Positions 14,401 through 24,767 of a DNA stretch of 64,000 bases are shown piece by piece; within the stretch, counting starts at the first letter, position 1; each line of letters begins with the position of its first letter. The stretch is from Chytriomyces cf. hyalinus JEL632 (Eukaryota > Chytridiomycota > Chytridiomycetes > Chytridiales > Chytriomycetaceae). The stretch lies in contig JAIWWG010000080.1 in the NCBI GenBank assembly GCA_025435555.1, forward strand, positions 62,001 to 126,000, in the 5' to 3' direction. A program made the translations under genes and the position numbers. The notes beneath the pieces were generated by a model. It worked only from the letters and a program-made list of their open reading frames with translations, was not told the DNA's origin and did not search any database.

Positions 14401-15055
14401 TCCGTAGAAGAACCCAGTGCATCGCTGCCCAGTATCAGCCAAGCCGTGGCGGACTTGGAAAAAGAACAAAAGGTTTTGCAAGCCAAGGAGTCGCTCTTGA
14501 AAACGTTAAAGACCTCGATGGTCGCGTCCGACAGGCTGGCCGTGCTGGCTCCACAGCAAATCACAAGAGAGGATCTTGGGAAAGCTTCAGCAGAGGTAAC
14601 TGAAACTACACTTACTCGATGTGCAGTTCTGAAGGTGAAATTTTTTTTTTCCAGTTCATCGATCTGAAAAGGCAACTCCACAACGAGAACATTGCTCCAC
14701 CGGACGACCCAATCATTCAGGATGTTATCGACTACGGAGCATTGAATGTAAATCCTACTCGCTTCTTTTGTTATTTTTAGCTTCAAATAACAGGTCGCAA
14801 TTACCACAGATTTACGACATAGCAACAGATTTCCTCACAACCATGTTTGAGCCAACAACGGAGATTGACCTTTCAATTGTCCTCGCGCGCCCGATCCCGA
14901 TCCCAGGAGATCAGGCCAAGTCCACCAAAAAGGGGGCTTCGGTAACCTCCGATGCTGCAAACAGTTACAAAAAGTACAGGGAGTTTCCACAGCTGAACCG
15001 AAGTTTGAGGAATGCAAAAACTGTTTCCTTCTTTAAAACATTTTCATCCATGTAA
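2419..15055 (+). CDS. Giant ASH/MSP-domain repeat protein, HYDIN-like, probably flagellar
   Basis: Seventeen exons join into one frame of 3,897 codons: 2419-2463, 2522-2719, 2784-4082, 4147-6116, 6171-7191, 7240-7392, 7441-7802, 7864-9527, 9588-10035, 10103-11223, 11284-11382, 11438-12529, 12592-12897, 12949-13209, 13280-14595, 14655-14747 and 14810-15055. The first ~450 residues look helical, with HEAT-like segments. About 2,900 residues of beta-sandwich repeats follow, marked by recurring 'v(D/N)FG', 'l.N.G' and 'v.f.P' signatures (FDFGHCMIG, LDFGICRLN, VDFGFCPKG). These are typical of ASPM-SPD2-Hydin (ASH) and MSP-like domains found in HYDIN, CFAP47 and CFAP65 of the axoneme. Residues encoded at about 13540-14450 are a Pro/Ser/Gln-rich disordered spacer, followed by a short helical tail. 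A flagellar structural role is inferred from the domain family. I cannot say which human ASH protein is the orthologue. Confidence 0.85.
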
Positions 15056-15261
15056 AAAGTAAAAATGCGTATTCGGTCCTTTCCTTCCCGCGCAAGTCGT
15101 TCGTATGCCATTATTCCGTTATTTTTGCCGTTTATTTCAGCCGCAGCAAAAACTATAAACCACTTCTTGAAAACGAATTTCATAGCAGAATTTGCGGCGT
15201 GCTCAGTTGGGTGTGTTCGATATGTGAGTTTGTGGGGGTTTTCGGTTGACAGGTGTTTAAT

Positions 15262-16077
15262 TTACGAGGATCTGTTGCGACCCTTGAGAGACTCAGGGAT
15301 TTTGTCCAACAGGTCAAAGTTCTCCTTGGTGGCAATTTCGGCTTCGACAATGTCAATGATGGGACGGAGGTATGGTTGATCCTGTTTGTGATTTGTGGGT
15401 CAGTTTCGAAACTATCGCAGTTCATCAGTCCAGATATCCACTGCTTCTATATGCTTTTGCCTCCATGATGCTGAGATATGGATATGAAACATGTGCATGC
15501 ATCAATATGCCCATGAGTAGTTCCACTCCCATTTCCGATCGACGGCCATCTTCCGCTGGGGTCCACATTGCTCTCCATATGATTCGGAAGTTCATCTTCC
15601 CAGCATTAGACCTTCCGATTTCACAACCCTCCGTAACAGTGTTCTCGCCCCTCGCGTCAAGGTTGCAACAGTCACACAAACACACCTCTGATGCAGCCAT
15701 CTGATCCTTTGCTTCCAGCTCAATCTGAGAAACGGAAAGAGCGTACGCGCGTCTGAAGCGGAAAAGACGCTCTTCCTGCTCCTTGGGTGGAAGACGCCTC
15801 AGCGCCTCACCGACGATTGGGCCTTCTTCGGGGATGAGATCGTCCATCTTAAGGCCTGGGATAACGGATCGAGTATGGAAACGTTCGAATAAGTTTCAAT
15901 GGGCTTCCGGAAGGGACAATTAATGAGTCAGAAGTGATGAGAGATCATACCGAGAGCTCTGTGTCCCATGGCGCCGGCGTGCCAGTTGGAAAAGGCGGTG
16001 AGAGCCTTTGATGAACGCACGCTGCGGAGGGTTGTAAGGAGTCCGGAGCCTGCGAGTCCGCCGATTGAGGTGCTCAT
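15262..16077 (-). CDS. QCR7: Cytochrome bc1 complex subunit 7 (QCR7, 14-kDa subunit)
   Basis: Small matrix-side subunit of respiratory complex III. Three exons on the minus strand (16077-15951, 15855-15686, 15381-15262) give 138 residues, close to the yeast length of 127. The signature GLKMDDLIPEEGPIV is followed by ALRRLP and an Arg-rich helix. The last exon begins DQPYLRPIIDIVEAE, matching the family's 'D.PYL.P.i.e.e' tail. Across the exon 2/3 join the residue spacing equals that of yeast Qcr7, so no exon is missing. The second intron is about 304 bp, roughly five times the usual length here. The gene ends tail-to-tail with the giant ASH gene and starts 92 bp downstream of the COG2 stop on the same strand. 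Confidence 0.92.
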
Positions 16078-16169
16078 TTCTCTTTTGTTAAAGTTGGTTG
16101 GTTGGGAAAAAGAGAAAATGATCCCTTTCGTAAATTTAACATTTTATGTAAATACATCGTCTTCCTCTT

Positions 16170-19100
16170 TCAAGCTATCGATTCGATCCCCACAACAGAG
16201 CACAGCGCTTTCCACTCTGCCACCTTCTCCATTGCACCGTCAACGCTTTCATCAGAGAAAAGAATTTCGTCCACTTCCTTCTTGAACTGCGACACGTCCA
16301 GCTTCATTTGCTCCTTAATCTTTTCAAAGGGAGTATTGGCAGCAGCAAACACATCGCCAGCGTTGGCGGAGCCAGATGCGGCTGCAGCTGCGGCTGCGGC
16401 CTTTCCGACACGGCGTCGTTGAGAAAACTTGTCCAGTTGTGCCGCATCTTCAAGTTGTTTGGACACGACAGCGTGGTACCTGCACATAATTGATTCACAA
16501 TGAATTCGATGGAAAAGCGACTTAGAAAAACGCTTACTTCACACAAACTGCTTCCATAATCTGCAATTTCCATCCTCGCAGAATCGAAGCCTGTCCAGGC
16601 ACAGTCAACTGAAGGTAGTTTTTGCTTGCCACCAATGTAAAGAACGTAATGACTGGCAGCAGAATCATTGAGACATAAGTTGATGGCACTGAAGGAACCT
16701 GAAATGAGATATTTTGATCAGATGAGTCAGCGCATGCCGACCAAGAAAGGGTTACTTTGCTACTGAAGCGTGTTGTTTGCACGACAACGCTGACTTGCTC
16801 CAACGCGATTTGACATCGTTTTATCAGAATCGTTGCACATTTCGATTGGAATTCAGGGACAAATCCTGATTCGATGTCTTGAGGCACTTTCAGAAACACG
16901 CCTGAATGAAAACAAATAAACATCAATACACTGAGCGAGCAGGAACATAAAAAAAAGAAATTCCACCTTTCAGATTTTTGGTATTTGGAAAATCAGATGG
17001 AAGGCGAACAGCGATTGTTTTATCAAACAGGATTTCCATCTGAACATGTCTCATTACGCTTCCAACAACTCAAGATAGAAAGCATGCGATAACGAACCTC
17101 TCGAAATAACGATCCGATATCTCCCAAAACTGCTGCCACAGTTTGCAACAACAGGTCCTCCCGGGCAACAACGGAAACTGTGGATGCCATACCGTCTGAC
17201 GAACTAGACAGCGCGGCACCGCCAGAAGCTGCTGCCGTTCCTTGAGGTAAAGTGGAAATACCGGACACTGCAACGCCAGTATCACCCTACATGGTTTATA
17301 TAAGATCATAAAATATGAACAACAGAAGGAGCTGTGAAAATTCAAACCAACCTCCGCAAAATCCTTGATAACACTTCCAATTGAATCATTGACAGCTTTC
17401 AGCCACACTGAATACCGATTTAAACACTGCAACGAAAGTTTCCAGAATCCAGGCACAAGTGCGGGAATAAAAAGGTCTGCGCTCCATGCTTTTTTTAGAG
17501 CTGACTGAAGTGCAACAGTTTGAGGCATGTGAAATCCTGGCAATGTTTTTGAGGTGAATACTTCTCTTTGTGCCATAGAATATGCACGTTTTGGGATAAA
17601 TACCATCTGATCCTTCACCAAGTACAATTAAATCTAAAATGATGTTGCTGAATGTAGTCTCGTAAGGGGAAACGACTTCTTTGACCCTGTGAAAAATAAA
17701 CTTCAGTCCCACGTTTCCCAGCACGGACGCGATGAATGCGCTGCTCACCGAATACGGTAATACACCTCCAAGTTCCATTTCTTCAAGAAGTCCACTGTCG
17801 ATGCATGCATTCGGAAGTGCGCGACACCCGATGAACCCTCTAGAAAATACAGCTTTTCGATGAATTCAATGAATGTGGTTGTTGCCAGATAATTCTGTCG
17901 ACGCGAGAATGCGCGCATTAAAGAACTGATGACTATTTGTCAAATGCAGCTGAATCCCTTACACGATGAAACAGATCAGGCAGTCCCGGATTCCAAGACC
18001 CGCTAAAGTATTTGATCACGCAATTCCACACAATGACCATAACCTCATCGACCAAGAAATCATAGTCCAGTCCGTCCGAGCTCGACGCGCTATTTGATTT
18101 CTGCGATGCATGCGCAAGCGCGGTCACTTCAGCGTCAGCCTGTGCACTCAAAATCCCACTCGCTTTCCTTCCAACGATACCAGAAGCTGCACTGACCCCG
18201 CCAAAAACTTGCCGGCTTACTGCCAGGATTTTGGCAAAACGGACATCAATGTAAGCAATGACGTCCTTGTAAAACTTTAGCAGTCCAGCTCCACTCGATG
18301 CATCCTGTCCCGATATCATGTTTCCAGAGGTGGTTGAGGTTTGGCTTGATTGCGCAAGTTTCATCAATTCCGGCTCGACCAAAGCTCGAACACCGGCGCC
18401 AGCATCGCGCACGCGATCAATAAGCAGATACGTTCGCAGGCATTGGGTGAGAGCAGGAGCAGAAGTCATATCTGACGTCGTCGACGCGCTGACAGAAGCA
18501 AGCGACAGGTCAAGGGATTCTTTCAAGATTGAAGTGAGCGCAGATTTGATTCGATCGATTCTCTGATACACAACAGAGAATAAGTCAATGACAGCTGCAA
18601 AAACCAGCCACAAGAATGCTATTTCATCGAACCGATTGCAAGTTCTTGACAAACGCGAGTGGTTCTTTCCGTTGTTTTTGGATCGAAGACACGAGAAAGA
18701 GAAGCTGATTGAATTCGATGGCAACACGTTCAACGAGTTTTCCGTGGTCGACAGAGTCTGAAGAATCGGTGCTTGCAATGGAGTCGATGTTGAGAAGGGA
18801 CTCCAGTTTCCGCACAGAGTCATGAATTGCGATGCAAGATTTGAGCACGGCCTGCATTGAAACAGTTTATCGAAGCTGACTTCCTTATTGTACATCATTC
18901 ATTGACTGAACCTTGGCGTCCCTCAGTTTCTCTCTCCTCAAAAGAAGGGCTTTGACGTGGTCTGCCTCAGACTGAATTGCACTTCGCGCCAACTGAAAAA
19001 GGAAGTTATGAGGATTCGAACTTCAATTCGAACGAGCGGATACTCACAGTCAGGGCATTGCGAGTGTCGCTGAGCGTGTTCTCGTGTCCTTGCGGCAGTG

Positions 19101-19378
19101 GTGTGTATGAACGCAGGGCTGTTGAGATACCAATGAATGACGCATAGTCGCTGCAACAACAATTGAGCAACTTAGGGGTCGATAATGCATGCGAAGGAAC
19201 AAGCGGTAATAAACAGGCCAGTGTCAGCGTAGCGATGGAAAACGTACTTATTGATCAGATCGACTAGCTCCGCCTTCAGCGCAGACAGTTTCGCGCTCGA
19301 ATCATGGCGAAGAACGGACAGGGGTACGCGGTGGATGCCGTGCCCGATGTGCAGTTCGCTTTCGTGAACTGACTCCAT
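16170..19378 (-). CDS. COG2: Conserved oligomeric Golgi complex subunit 2
   Basis: Subunit of lobe A of the COG tether, which captures retrograde vesicles at the Golgi. The N-terminus has the COG2 signature: basic leader, 'LSALKAELVDLIN', a 45-200 bp intron, then 'DYASFIGIST', matching the family's LI(N/K).DYADFV(N)LS. A coiled-coil segment with SVRKLESLLNID follows. The middle (about 18550-17935) contains KFYKDVIAYIDVRFAKIL and a predicted helical solenoid. The C-terminal exons (16926-16534 and 16487-16170) give helical segments with an Ala tract and end at VVGIESIA. About ten exons are needed, and I did not fix every inner splice site. The start at 19378 lies 82 bp from the divergent TMEM170-family start. 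Confidence 0.88.
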
Positions 19379-19460
19379 TTTATTTTACGCTCGTCAAATA
19401 TTTATTTTACAGATTGGAGGAAACAACACCCAGCCTGGGCCAATCACTCCATCCCATCAA

Positions 19461-20020
19461 ATGTCTCTCAACGAGTCCTGGACATGGCCGGCCATTGTGT
19501 TTGTGGGGCATGGGGGCGGCATCGGTGGTTTGCTTGGCGGTGAGGGCGGGCTGTCAAACAGACGCGAGATGCTGTCGTTCACACTGATGTGGACCCTGGC
19601 GGTATTCGGACTTGTCTTTGGAGCAACAGGGTAACTCTTGCAACAGCTTTTGTTGTCACTTTGCATTGGTAACTAACCACGATGTCCGTTTATCCATGAC
19701 TACTCACTACAAAAGGCTGGTTGCCGCGTCTGTTCCACTGCGTGCCGGACGACCTCTCACCGCACTCGTTCTATTTCTCATTGTTGCGGGATTCGGGATG
19801 ATCACTGCGCTGATTGGGGGGTCATTGATGGGCTACTTCATTGGTTCCATCTACGAAATCGGTGGCTTCACGATGGCGCTGTGGGTCCCCCTTGGATGGT
19901 ACTAGAGCAGTCATTCATTGAACTTATGTTCAGGTTGCTAACCGATGTGTCAGGGCCGTGGTTCAAGTCCTGGTCGCTGTCATTTCCTCATACGCTGAAG
20001 TCGGACTAAACGCACTCTGA
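19461..20020 (+). CDS. TMEM170-family integral membrane protein
   Basis: Three exons (19461-19630, 19716-19898, 19954-20020) encode about 139 residues with three hydrophobic segments: MWTLAVFGLVFGATGLVAA, ALVLFLIVAGFGMITALIGG and VVQVLVAVISSYAEVGL. The spacing and anchors (MW at the start of helix 1, 'G.L.A...LR' after it, a 'G..A..G' helix 2, 'YEIGGFTMA', then 'G..QVLV.' helix 3) resemble animal TMEM170A/B and their fungal relatives, which shape ER and nuclear envelope membranes. The N-terminal 35 residues are Gly-rich and probably soluble. The family call rests on this pattern alone. A different small multipass family is possible. Confidence 0.65.
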
Positions 20021-20086
20021 CCTTCCACATCCTCCACTTGTACATATTCACGCGCATCATTTATAAACTTGCGCATTCATTCACAA

Positions 20087-20092
20087 AATAAA
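20087..20092 (+). terminator. Probable poly(A) signal of the TMEM170-family gene
   Basis: AATAAA lies 67 bp after the stop codon and ends 55 bp before the convergent DDB1 stop, so the two 3' ends almost touch. Confidence 0.5.
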
Positions 20093-20147
20093 GCTCACTC
20101 TGCACTATGTGCGAAGAAACAAAACTAAAGCAAGCACCAGCAGATCC

Positions 20148-23100
20148 TCATGAGAGAAGCGCAAGTTCCTCCAAGATACCCAACACCGCCTCAACACTCT
20201 CTGACTCCACAGCAACACCTCCATTCCGTTCCCCTGCAAACACCGCGCGCATCTCAACGTCGCTGAGGTTTGCAAATTGTTGCACAAAATCACCATCAAT
20301 AAATCCAGTGGACTCCTGTGTGCGCTTCTCAGATTGATATGTGCGCCATCTGTGCTCCAGGGGAGTGAAAACCATTCAATGACATCATTTAAGCAAACAA
20401 AATAAAAGCTGTAAACTCAACTCAGCATGCGAAAACTCTCCAACGGCAGGCAAATGGGACTCCAGATTCTCTTGAAGTCCACTCAATACGCGAAACCGAG
20501 ACGCATCCAAAGCAAGGAGCGTCCCAACACTCCCGTTCGCAGTGCAATACAACAAACTACTCGCTCGACTCTCATTCACCGTTTTCACTTCATTCCCCTC
20601 ATCGTTCACCCCACTAACCGCGGCGCTGGAACTGGAAGCCACAGCGCCTGACGCTGAATTCATGGCCAGAGTCCCAGGCTTCACTGCATTCACCGTCTCC
20701 CCCAAATGATACGCGCCAACGAGGTCCAGCCGCATCCGCTCGTCTGGCAGTTGCTGAGTTTCATCCTGTTTGCGTAAAGCATACAGGTTGCAATTGTTTT
20801 CTCCCGCCAGGAACAGGCGGCTGTTGGTTGGGCAAGTTGCCACGCATGTGTTCCATTCAAACATGCCATCTCGGCCTGTGATGGCGAGTTTCGCGGGTGC
20901 TTCGCTTGTTGCCGGGAAGAATTCAAGCAAAAACACGCTCCGGATAATGTCACCGACGACAAGTATATTGTCGCGCACACTGAGATAGACTGCTTGGATT
21001 AATCCAAATTGAGTACAAAGTGCAGCCATGTTGAACGTATTTGTTTCCTCATTGAAGGAAAGTTGCAGAACTTGCACCTGAAATAAAGATTTGATCAATA
21101 ATTGCGTTTCAAGCAGTCATCGCTCATTCGCTCACCTTGCTTCCAAAAGTAGCTGCAATCAATCCATCGCCCAAAGACGCGACAGAGTAAGCGGGGCCTT
21201 TCGTGTCATACGAGGTAACCAGTGCAAGCTTCTTGCCCGCAGGGTCCAGAGCAAACACAAGAATCCTACCAAACTTTGGCTCATCTTTTATGCTATCGAT
21301 TTTGGCGGTTCCAACCACAATAAAATGTCTGACACTCGACGAAGTGTTGGCTCTCGCAATTCCTGAACCATCCAGCGACAGACTCAATTTACAGATACCC
21401 AGCGCTGCTTCGTTCATTGGAAGCGAGAAGAGGTCTGAACCTATTTTCCATTTCGAGTTTAGAACAGAGAACAATACACGCAACAATCGAACTCACATTC
21501 AAATGTCTGATCGTTAAAAACACGGACAAGTGAATCTTCCCCGGCATGCGACTCGGCATTGTCTTGTCCAGTCAGAACCACAAGCGCACCTGAACTTTCC
21601 AGATGCATGATGCGACGCGGCGTTTCGTTGAGAGCGAATTTCTGTACGTGTAGTTTATGATTGGCTTTGTTGATATTATCCAAGCTCGCGATTTTTAGAG
21701 AGTTGGAGGTTGCGATCGCGAGGCCGTTTGGTGTTTCGGGTAGCCGGAATTGACACACGGCGGAAACGCTCTGCATGGAGGAAGTGATCAGATATGAAAA
21801 TATATGGCAAATTGAGGTGACAGTTGGTTGCACCTTCAAATTCAAATTCGAACACATGAGCTTTTGATTAGTTTCGGCATATACGACCGCCGGTAAATCG
21901 CTGGCCGCAAAAACATATTCCGCCCCGTTCGACTTGAAACTGACCAAATTCAAAGGCTGGGTACCCAGCGTGAATTTTTTCCGATTGCTCAGACTCAGCC
22001 CACTGTTGCTGCGAGTTTCGACAGTAAAGGATATCAGCTGGCCGTCTCCAAGACCAACCATCAGGTATTGAATTCCAGAAAGTGTAGCAACTTTCACGGA
22101 GCGTGGAAACAAGTCTTCCGGTTCAGAATTGACGGAATGCACAAGTCAGCGGATTGTTGGTATATAATCTTTTTTTGGCGACACCTCACCTCCACCCAGC
22201 ACCTCTTTTGAAACTTGCTGAAATGTTGAAGTATGAAAAACGCGTACACTTCCGTCGTTCCACATTCCAGCAACAATAAACTGTGCCAAATGACCTTCTT
22301 TACAATCTGCACTGGCAATATTTGCAAGATCAATGCACGACACTTCGTGCTCGGTTTCAAGTTGCCTTGTTGTTTTGCGAGCGATGCGGGGACATGTAAG
22401 AGAAACTGGATATGAAATATCAAAGAAAAGGTATTACCCCTTGGAGATTAGTGCGCCGTCTTGCACCTCCAGATACACCACTACATTTCCAGTCAATGCA
22501 ACGACCACTTGATGTGTGTTAAATCCAGATTTGACAATGCGAGCTCCAGCAGGCGGGGTCCACGTATCACGCAAGCGCTTTGTGGCAGAATCTAACAATA
22601 CGATTCGAGATCCAGTGATCTGAGGAACAAAAAGAAGGCGGCAGACAAACGAACAATATAAAGGTAAGTAAATTATGAAGGCGACGAATGAACAGACAAA
22701 ACGCTGCCACCGTTAAAGGTTATCAATGCTACCTGAACGAGCTGGCGATGTGCGGCGTTTCCAAAGTTAAATGTGGTTTCCTCCAGAATCACGTCGCTGG
22801 GATTCTCATCAAGATCCCACTCAGCAAGATCTCCATCCTGATCCATGCACAGTACTTTAGTTTCACCGATAAATGAAAGAACCAGCATATCGTCCGTCCT
22901 AGTTGAAAACGTCTTAAGCATTTTGACGTGTCGCAAATTTCACATTCGAAACTCACTTTGTTTCCAAAGAAGCAGAGCCAGCCCAAATTCCTTGCACTCC
23001 TTCGATGTCTTCAATTTCTGCCACATCTACAACCCCAACACCATTTCTCATCACCCTCAAGGACCCATCGACACCGTGCCCGCAGCAGGCTACAATTTTT

Positions 23101-24706
23101 CCTTGTCCAGCTGCGCCTGTTTGTCCACTGCCTCCACTTTCGATATGAACAAAGTCAATCATAGGAGCCAAATTTGGATAGGTTCCCTTGATGCTGAGAG
23201 ACTGCGAGTTCAAGTCAATATCCGCTATATAAGAATCCCCAGAGTGACTGCCAATGTAGACTGTGGAGGGGGATATCATGGTGATCGAAGTTGCCGCAGA
23301 AGCCTGTCAACAGGTGACATCAAATAAATCAAACGACGAAAAGGATAATAATGTTGCATCGCTTACCGTGCCAATCAAAGACAAAATGCCTTCCTCTCCC
23401 GACCCCGAATACGTCAATAAATGGATCTTCGCGTTCGCGTCTCCGACTAACAATTGAAAACGGCCGGAAACATCCTCAGTTTTAACCACGCTGTCGACAC
23501 CCATGTCTTCATCTCCATCCGCATCACGGAAAGCTTGAATTTGTTCGCAGACACCAGTCAATGGAGTAGGTGCTGCCACATTGAAAACACATGCGCCGTT
23601 GACATAATAGCTAACAAGAGTGTGACTGAAAGTGAGGATTCCGGATCCTGAATGTTTTGAACCAAGATTTTTAGCGTTTGCAAGATTGCCGCGAGGAAAC
23701 AGAATTACCGGACGGTGAGGAGAAAGATGAAGCATCAGGATGAACTGACAATGGTCTGCTCCATCCTCGATCAAGATGTGATGCGTTTGGAGAGACAGGA
23801 AGCAACTGAGCATTTGGAAAATCGAGTTGATACACGGTGATGAAACGCGCTTTTTTGGCGTCTTGATGCAGTATTCCAAGCAATGGGTATCTCCTACGAC
23901 ATACGCATGAGAGGTTGTTATTGAAGTGGGATGGATTAAAACTTCAAAGATGGAATACCTGTCCTTTCCGGGTTTGATAAATTCAACCTGCAAGATGTTG
24001 AGCTCTTTGACGCGAATTGAAGTTTCGACAGTCGAGTTTCTTTTCTGCTTCTTCAATGGCGATGATGGATGCGTGGCCAGAACTGAACCATCGAATTGAA
24101 CAAAGTGGATAACACCAAGGTACGCGTGAATGGAAGTCGTGAATAAGCCCGTGTCGTTGCAAACCAAGGACGCAGCAAGGATGCCATTTGCGGCGGGCGT
24201 AGAAAGGGACTGATAAAAGGACCCGCGAAGGGTAGTCGATGGCGTTTTCGAGGCTGCGTCAATCTGCGACGGTGGTTGGTTGGTTGCATTCCCACTCTTT
24301 CCAACAAAAATACGCACCTTCAAGACAGCCCACTTGTGTTTCGTTGTTGCAATGAGAAGCGCAGGGGTATGAGGCTATGGATGCGAAAGTAAGCGATGGG
24401 GAAGGATGAGACGCAGTTAGCTCGATCCGCTTCGATCACGAATCAACGGATGGGAATACATTGAGCGAGACAGCAGCCAGGAATGCGATGCGCGCATTAA
24501 GTGGGATGTTCGAAATGATGGAGCCGTCGGGAGACAGCAACTGGATCTGTGTCACTTTGCTGTGGAGAGTTGGTTGTTGAGCTACAGCGTCTCGATGTAT
24601 GCACCGTCGTGTATTACTTTACAGCAATGCAGTCGCGACCTTGGAGGGCCAAGCGCGTGCTTGAGAGAGTACTTGACGCGGCGTGGTTTGTACTTGCGTA
24701 GAACAT
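20148..24706 (-). CDS. DDB1: DNA damage-binding protein 1 (CUL4 E3 ligase adaptor)
   Basis: DDB1 is the triple beta-propeller adaptor of CRL4 ubiquitin ligases in the nucleus. The C-terminal exon carries the diagnostic HRWRTYQSEKRTQESTGFID followed by GDFVQQFANLS, close to human [22 protein letters not shown]. Other matching stretches are NILVVGDIIRSVFLLEF, KEVLGGGEVSPKKDY, KKFTLGTQPLNLVSFKS, DDMLVLSFIGETKVL, GSLRVMRNGVGVVDVAEIED and, near the start, NIPLNARIAFLAAVSL. About a dozen or more short introns interrupt it; one within the N-terminal exon pair has donor GTAATA near 24610. The ATG at 24706 gives MFYASTNHAASS before the first propeller. CPSF160 and SF3B3, which share this fold, are excluded by the TGFIDGD tail. 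The start lies 61 bp from BRF1. Confidence 0.95.
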
Positions 24707-24767
24707 GCCCAGGTCACTGATTTTATTTACGAGACCGTTATTTAAATAAGGTCAGACTTAACAAACC
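24707..24767. promoter_or_regulatory. Shared divergent promoter of DDB1 and BRF1
   Basis: Only 61 bp separate the two start codons. The interval contains an A/T-rich core (ATTTTATTTACGAGACC and ATTTAAATAAGG, the latter partly palindromic). Both 5' UTRs and all core promoter elements must lie here or inside the genes. Inferred from position and composition. Confidence 0.5.

Noticed and set aside
15425-15685. Open frame continuing QCR7 exon 2 (VCLCDCCNLDARGENTV...) as extra coding sequence
   Set aside because: The exon 2/3 join gives exactly the yeast Qcr7 residue spacing. The continuation matches nothing and ends in a stop, so it is read as intron.
19955-19970. GGTTCAAGTCC, another B-box look-alike
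   Set aside because: It is inside the last coding exon of the TMEM170-family gene, and no tRNA fold surrounds it.
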